From positions 558,001 through 622,000 of the forward strand of contig CBDCSR010000002.1 in NCBI GenBank assembly GCA_965221785.1: a stretch of 64,000 bases of DNA, in the 5' to 3' direction. A program made the translations under genes and the position numbers. The notes under the pieces were generated by a model. The model was given only the letters and a program-made list of their open reading frames with translations, ran no database searches and was not told the DNA's origin. This document shows, one piece after another, positions 59,770 through 64,000 of this stretch; the first letter of the stretch is position 1, and every line of letters starts with the position of its first letter. This DNA is from BD2-11 sp965221785 (GTDB taxonomy: Bacteria > Gemmatimonadota > Gemmatimonadetes > Longimicrobiales > Gaopeijiaceae).

Positions 59770-62049
59770 TCAGAACGTGATCGCCACGCCGATCACGGGC
59801 AGGAAGGGGCGTTCCGCGAGCGGGGTCAGGGAATCGCCGCGCCAGGGCTGGAAGGCGTAGAAGAGGGCGTCGCGACGTCGCAGGGCGTTGATCACGCGCA
59901 GGTAGGGGCGGACACTCCAGCTATGGCCGCCCCACTGGGCGGTCAGCCGGGCGTGCAGTTCGAAGTCGAGGCGGAGGAAGTCGTCGTCCAGTCCGTCCAG
60001 GAGGGGCGAATCGGCGGCGGCGAGAGGCCGGAGCGCGGTTGTATCGGGCGGCTCCGGTGGTGGTGCGGTGGGCGCGGCCGCCTCCTGATCGAGACCCAGG
60101 GAGCGGAAGGGAATGGCGGTATATGGGAGACCGGCACCGTAGGCCACCCGGAATTCGCCGCGCACCGGTCCCCAGAGCTCGCTCGATACCCCCGCGGTGA
60201 GCAGGTGGCGGCCGGCGAAGTCGCGGCTGTAGCCGGACAGGTCGCGGTCGGACCAGAACCAGGAGAGGCCGTAGCCGAGCCAGATCACCTCGCGCTCGCC
60301 GGCGCTGCTCAGACGGAGGTCCACCCCGGAACTGCGGATCGATTCGCCCTCACTCGAAGCCGCCGCCAGGCCCTCGTACCCCTTCCAGAAGCCGTGCAGC
60401 CCGAGGCGCACGCGTCCGGCCAGCAGCTGGTCGAGCGAGACGACGACGTGGTCGGCCCGGGCGACCGGGAGGAGTTGCGGCGGGGACAAGTCGGAGGACA
60501 CGACCTCCTGGAGCGTGCGCTCGACCTCCACGTCCGGGGTGCGGGTTGGCTGGTGGTAGCGCCCGACCGCCACGCTCAGGAGCGCGCGCGGGTCGAAGGC
60601 CCATGCGAGGCGGGCACGAGGCGCCAGGGCCAGATCGCCGTCCGGGAAGAAGTCGGCGCGCACGCCCGCGCGTAGCGTGACCTCCGGCGCGAGCAGGCGG
60701 ACGGCGTCGACATGGAGGCCGGTGGTGGTGTGGGTGGCGGCGGTGCTGCTGCTCAAGCCGGCGGTTGGATCGCGCGCGCCGTAGGAGGCTTCGATGAAGT
60801 TGTGGGACACGCCGACAGCCGTGCGGGCGGCGGCCCCTCCCCACTCCACCTCGGCGAGCAGGCGCGCGCGCCGGTTGGCGCCGGTCGCGAGCAGTGGGCC
60901 CGGCACCGGCACCGAATCGGTACTCGTCGGCTGCAGCGGAAGCGAGGCGTCGTAGTCGCTGGCGGCCGCCAGCGCGCGCACGCGAGCACCTCCGGCGGTG
61001 CCTTCGTAGCTGAGCGAGAGGGCGCGGTTCGACCAGGTGGCGTCATCGGGCGCGGCCTGGTAGTCGAGGAGCACCGCCTCGGAATTGCGGAAGGCGGTGA
61101 CACCGATGCGATGATCGTCGCCGGGTTCGTACTCCGCCGCGAACAGCACGTCCGAATACCCGTAGGGACGGTCGCCGCCCAGCGGTCCCGATCCCACATC
61201 GTGGAGCCCGCGCGCCGAGGCGAGAAAGCCGCCCCGGCGGCCCAGTGGGCCCTCGACCGCGCCCGACGCGGTGAGCAGATCCAGGGCCGTCGACGCGCGC
61301 AAGCGATCACGGCGGGGCGAGCGGGTGCGGAGGTCGAGGATGTGGGTCAGGCCGCCGTCGTAGCGCGCGGGAGCCCCGCCCCGGTGGAGCGCTGCGACCC
61401 CCAGCAGCGCCGGCTCGAATCCGGGCATCAGCCCGGCCACGTGAAACGGGGTGTACACCGGCGCGCCGTCGAGCAGGACGAGCTTCATGTCGGCGGTGGA
61501 GCCCCTCAGGTAGAGGACGTCGGTGGCGCTGGCCGGATCGTTGCCGGGCAGCGCGCGCACCGCCGCAGCCAGGGCGGGATCTCCCACCCCGGGGGTCAGG
61601 TCGAGCGCCTGGATCTCCAGTTCCGGTATGGGCCTTGGTCGTCCGGACTCGTCCCCGCCGGTGCTCCCGCCGATCAGCCGGTCGGCCCGGACCTCCACCG
61701 GGTCGAGGCGCAGCGGCCGGCCGGTCAGCTCGAGGTCGACGCGCACCGAAGCGCCAGCAGCCAGGGTGACCTCGACCGCGATCGCCTCGTATCCGGGATG
61801 GCGCACGCGCACGGTGACCACGCCGGGCCGGAGCCCTGCCAGGGAATAGCGGCCATCCTCGCCCGCCTGCACCCACCGCCGGCCCGACGGTGTCTCGACC
61901 GCCAGCAGGGCGTGCGGGAGTACGCCGCTGCGGTCCCGGAAAACCCCGCTGACCGTTCCGTGCAGAGCAGCGTCCGCACCGGGGGCGGCCTGCGGGCCGG
62001 CGATGCCCGCGAAGGCGGGAATGGCCCAAATCGCAATCACGCCGACCAT
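59770..62049 (-). CDS. TonB-dependent outer-membrane receptor
   Basis: The 759-residue receptor begins at the ATG at 62049. A carboxypeptidase-regulatory-like domain (about residues 28-105, GTVSGVFRDRSGVLPHALLA) precedes the plug (ALPGNDPASATDVLYLRGST) and a barrel ending VIGVAITF, with the aromatic end needed for outer-membrane assembly. Such receptors import large ligands with TonB energy. No N-terminal STN signalling domain is seen. It follows the anti-sigma gene by two bases, so it is controlled by the sigma/anti-sigma pair. Confidence 0.9.
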   Translation of the reverse strand: MVGVIAIWAIPAFAGIAGPQAAPGADAALHGTVSGVFRDRSGVLPHALLAVETPSGRRWVQAGEDGRYSLAGLRPGVVTVRVRHPGYEAIAVEVTLAAGASVRVDLELTGRPLRLDPVEVRADRLIGGSTGGDESGRPRPIPELEIQALDLTPGVGDPALAAAVRALPGNDPASATDVLYLRGSTADMKLVLLDGAPVYTPFHVAGLMPGFEPALLGVAALHRGGAPARYDGGLTHILDLRTRSPRRDRLRASTALDLLTASGAVEGPLGRRGGFLASARGLHDVGSGPLGGDRPYGYSDVLFAAEYEPGDDHRIGVTAFRNSEAVLLDYQAAPDDATWSNRALSLSYEGTAGGARVRALAAASDYDASLPLQPTSTDSVPVPGPLLATGANRRARLLAEVEWGGAAARTAVGVSHNFIEASYGARDPTAGLSSSTAATHTTTGLHVDAVRLLAPEVTLRAGVRADFFPDGDLALAPRARLAWAFDPRALLSVAVGRYHQPTRTPDVEVERTLQEVVSSDLSPPQLLPVARADHVVVSLDQLLAGRVRLGLHGFWKGYEGLAAASSEGESIRSSGVDLRLSSAGEREVIWLGYGLSWFWSDRDLSGYSRDFAGRHLLTAGVSSELWGPVRGEFRVAYGAGLPYTAIPFRSLGLDQEAAAPTAPPPEPPDTTALRPLAAADSPLLDGLDDDFLRLDFELHARLTAQWGGHSWSVRPYLRVINALRRRDALFYAFQPWRGDSLTPLAERPFLPVIGVAITF

Positions 62050-62051
62050 GC

Positions 62052-62834
62052 TCAATTCGGCACCTCGAATGTCACCAGGGTCTCGCCGGCCGCCGTCGTC
62101 GCCGGTCCCGTGACCTCCATCCCGGCCGCGTCCACGACAAGGTAGCTCAGCCCGTTCACGATCAGCGTCGCCGGCACCACCCCGTCCGGCAGTTCTACCG
62201 TGACCGGGCCCGCCACGACGGCGGCCCGCACTTCCCCGCTCCCGTAGGAGAACTCGCTGCCGGTCGCCGCCAGCACCCCGACGGCCCCGCCAGCGACCTG
62301 ACGGACGTCGATTACGGTGCCGGGCACGACGTTCTCCAGACGAACGACCACCGGTCCGCTCACAACCTCCATCCGCCCTCCGACCTGACCTGGAAGCTCG
62401 GGCGCCGAGGTGGGCGGCGGGGCCGGCGGCGCCCCCCCAGTGAACACGCGCGGAATCCATCCATTGAACGGCCCGGGGAGCGCGGACAGTGCTCCCGCGC
62501 CGATGAGCACGAGCACTGCCGCCCGTCCGAGCCAGCGAAGCGTCCAGACGGTTCCGCGCGTCCGGGTTCCCCGGACCGCATCCCGGCGCCCGCGCCCGAT
62601 CGGCACCACCCCGGCTCCGGTTCCCGCGGACCCATCCGGGCGCCCGCGCCCCGCCGCGACCTGCGCCACGAGCAGCGCCGACAGCGCCTGCTCGACAACC
62701 TCGGCTCGCGACCGGGCATCCTCCAGGGCCCACGCACAAGCGGCGCACTCGTTCAGGTGGGCCAGCACCTCGTCCGCGACCGGCTCCCGGTCGCGCACCG
62801 CGAGGATCGTTCCTTCCGTCAGATGGATCGTCAT
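62052..62834 (-). CDS. Anti-sigma factor with zinc-finger-like start and FecR-like periplasmic part
   Basis: The 260-residue protein has a cytoplasmic start with HLNECAACAW (His26, Cys30, Cys33), the zinc-binding anti-sigma motif, then one membrane helix (AAVLVLIGAGALSALPG) and a periplasmic part rich in Val/Gly strands (VVSGPVVVRLENVVPGTVI). This layout suits an anti-sigma factor that holds the ECF sigma factor until a signal arrives. Its start overlaps the sigma stop as ATGA. Confidence 0.85.
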   Translation of the reverse strand: MTIHLTEGTILAVRDREPVADEVLAHLNECAACAWALEDARSRAEVVEQALSALLVAQVAAGRGRPDGSAGTGAGVVPIGRGRRDAVRGTRTRGTVWTLRWLGRAAVLVLIGAGALSALPGPFNGWIPRVFTGGAPPAPPPTSAPELPGQVGGRMEVVSGPVVVRLENVVPGTVIDVRQVAGGAVGVLAATGSEFSYGSGEVRAAVVAGPVTVELPDGVVPATLIVNGLSYLVVDAAGMEVTGPATTAAGETLVTFEVPN

Positions 62835-63445
62835 CCCGCATCCTCCGCAGACGGTCTCAGGAGTTCCAGAAAGCGGCGCTCGGCCCGCGCCAGCAACGTG
62901 CCGACCGACCCGGGCGCAATGCCGACCTGCGCGGCGATCTCGCGATAGCTGAACCCCGAATAGCGGAGCAGCAGGATTTCCCGGCTTCGGTCAGGCATCC
63001 GTCCCAGCACCTCCTGTACTCGTTCCCGCTCCTGCTCGCGCTCCAGGGCGCGGTCCGCCTGCTCCGGTTCGGCGTCGTGCACCGGATTGGAGGCCAGCAG
63101 CCGGCGGCGGTTGCCCGCCACCTTTTCCCCATCGAGGATGAGGTGCCGGGCGGTCGTGAACAGCCACGCGCCAGGATCGGCGGGAGGCTTTGCGGCGTCG
63201 CGCCGCCAAAGCCGCACCATCGCTTCCTGGACGATGTCCTCCGCCGCATCCGGATCCCCGCACCGGTACGCGCAATAGCGCAGCAGCCTCGGCTTCAGTT
63301 GGTCGAAGACGTCGCGAAAGGCCTCTGGCTCCACCCGAGCCGCTCTCCGTTGTGAAGTCGTGTCGTCCGGGAAACGACCGGAACGCGCAAAATGTGACAG
63401 GTGGGCCCGCCGCTTCGACCGGGGTCCGGCATCGACGCGGGCCAT
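62831..63445 (-). CDS. ECF-type RNA polymerase sigma factor
   Basis: The product of about 204 residues from the ATG at 63445 has sigma-70 region 2 (RYCAYRCGDPDAAEDIVQEAMVR-like) and region 4 with MPDRSREILLLRYSGFSYREI and VGIAPGSVGTLLARAERRFL. It is a small group-IV sigma factor. It directs transcription of its own operon and probably of the receptor. A frame open further upstream exists but codes no sensible protein. Confidence 0.9.
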   Translation of the reverse strand: MARVDAGPRSKRRAHLSHFARSGRFPDDTTSQRRAARVEPEAFRDVFDQLKPRLLRYCAYRCGDPDAAEDIVQEAMVRLWRRDAAKPPADPGAWLFTTARHLILDGEKVAGNRRRLLASNPVHDAEPEQADRALEREQERERVQEVLGRMPDRSREILLLRYSGFSYREIAAQVGIAPGSVGTLLARAERRFLELLRPSAEDAG

Positions 63446-63741
63446 CCATCCGCTTCCTTCTACCAGCGCCCGCCCGCCACCGTGCCCCGACGGGTTGCGG
63501 AAACCCCCCGCAGGATAGAGCGTTGAGGTCGGCTCCCCGGGGAGCCTCCGCGGGCACACGGGCTCGAAGGGGCGGGAGACCTGGTGGGGTACACGATCTT
63601 CTGGAGCCTCCGGGCGCAGGCGGATTCGACCAGGGTCGCACCATGGCGGCGATTGGGGCGGGGCGACGGGTGACCGACGCGAGCGTGGCTGGCGCAGCGG
63701 TCCGGCCGGGGCTGGGTGAACGAGGACGAAACGGGAAAACG
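63446..63741. other. Divergent promoter region
   Basis: About 300 bp lie between the sigma factor gene and the DUF5916-like gene, which point away from each other. Both promoters should be here, including the one recognised by the sigma factor itself. I see no clear operator, palindrome or coding sequence. Confidence 0.35.
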
Positions 63742-64000
63742 ATGACGCTCTCTCGCACGCGGGCACTCCGCTTCCTCCCTCGAAGCCTCCCGTTGGCAAC
63801 ATCCCTGGTTGCCGCGGTTGTCGCGCCCCTGCTCGCCCCCTCCGCGCTCGACGGCCAGGTTCCTGCCTCCGAGCCCGGCCCTTCGGCGGACGAGGCGCGC
63901 ACCACGCCCATCCTCATCCCCCGCATCACCGGCCCCATCGAGCTGGACGGCATCGTGGACGAGCCGGCGTGGGACGACCTGGAGCCGCTGCCCGTTACGG
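63742..64000 (+). CDS. DUF5916-like exported protein (N-terminal part)
   Basis: From the ATG at 63742 the frame runs off the right edge (86 codons). A signal peptide (LPLATSLVAAVVAPLLAPSA) is followed by ILIPRITGPIELDGIVDEPAWDDLEPLP, the opening of the carbohydrate-binding-like domain found at the start of DUF5916 proteins, which are common outer-membrane-associated proteins in this kind of bacteria. The product is probably several hundred residues longer. Confidence 0.72.
   Translation, partial: MTLSRTRALRFLPRSLPLATSLVAAVVAPLLAPSALDGQVPASEPGPSADEARTTPILIPRITGPIELDGIVDEPAWDDLEPLPVT

Noticed and set aside
62050..62841. N-terminal extension of the TonB receptor back to 62841
   Set aside because: The extra 260 residues lie opposite in frame to the anti-sigma gene and are Arg/Gly-rich. 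The ATG at 62049 follows the anti-sigma stop by two bases and gives a normal signal-like start.
1..64000. Search by eye for tRNA, rRNA and CRISPR arrays
   Set aside because: No cloverleaf-like element with a CCA-type arm, no rRNA-like stretch and no regularly spaced repeats were noticed; a covariance search could still find a missed tRNA.

Overview
The window is GC-rich DNA with densely packed genes that often overlap by ATGA or GTGA. It looks like a free-living or host-associated Gram-negative heterotroph. The best guess at phylum is Gemmatimonadota. This is an inference from gene style: a DUF5916-type protein, a very long PIG-L deacetylase, a PadR regulator next to a 'permease prefix' membrane protein, MacB-like permease pairs and a TonB receptor/ECF sigma set. 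There is no rRNA, tRNA or CRISPR array to confirm it, and none was seen.

Layout. (1) 1-4737, minus strand: a likely operon of D-2-hydroxyacid dehydrogenase, DUF819 membrane protein, short-chain dehydrogenase, a degenerate aminotransferase-like protein without the PLP lysine, and an intact aminotransferase cut by the window edge. (2) 4880-5700: a VapBC-type toxin-antitoxin pair with a palindromic operator. (3) 5952-12512, plus strand: an NCS2 nucleobase-type permease with an extra cytoplasmic domain, a complete TRAP transporter (DctP, DctQ, DctM), a small exported protein and an amidase. (4) 12517-16020: threonine dehydratase-like enzyme, EamA exporter, SRPBCC protein and ArsR-type regulator with its operator. 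(5) 16137-26283, minus strand: a ten-kilobase catabolic run in which the four inner-membrane and ATPase parts of a dipeptide-type ABC importer (BC and DF) bracket a TIM-barrel hydrolase-like protein, an amidohydrolase, an aminotransferase and a Gfo/Idh dehydrogenase; an FAD-linked oxidase follows. (6) 27357-34295, minus strand: an SLC13-type carrier with four RCK_C domains, a tripartite tricarboxylate transporter (TctC, TctB, TctA) and an MmgE/PrpD enzyme.

(7) 34339-38651 is a scarred accessory island: the tail of an IS3-type transposase, orphan coding fragments, a frameshifted small membrane gene, an AbiEi-like antitoxin whose toxin partner survives only as a stub, and a second PIN toxin-antitoxin module bracketed by a 171-bp direct repeat. 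(8) 38832-41761: two related exported ankyrin-repeat proteins and a PadR-regulated membrane protein. (9) 42074-45715: a MacA-like adaptor and two paralogous MacB-like permeases without an ATPase gene. (10) 45716-57294: a peptide-binding lipoprotein, AtoE-type fatty-acid carrier, NHL-repeat protein, long PIG-L deacetylase, sodium:solute symporter, GH4 glycosidase, DUF2007 protein and SRPBCC protein. (11) 57301-64000: glycosyltransferase, outer-membrane barrel, TonB-dependent receptor with its anti-sigma and ECF sigma factor, and the start of a DUF5916-like protein.

Taken together the window is dominated by uptake: TRAP, TTT, SLC13, AtoE, DUF819, NCS2, SSS, Dpp-type ABC and TonB systems lie within 64 kb, each next to enzymes for amides, amino, keto or hydroxy acids or sugars. 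This fits a scavenger of small organic acids and nitrogen compounds. The most unusual items are the catalytically dead aminotransferase held in a tight overlap with a live one, the enzyme block inside a split ABC importer operon, and the repeat-bracketed toxin-antitoxin module beside a broken AbiE system.
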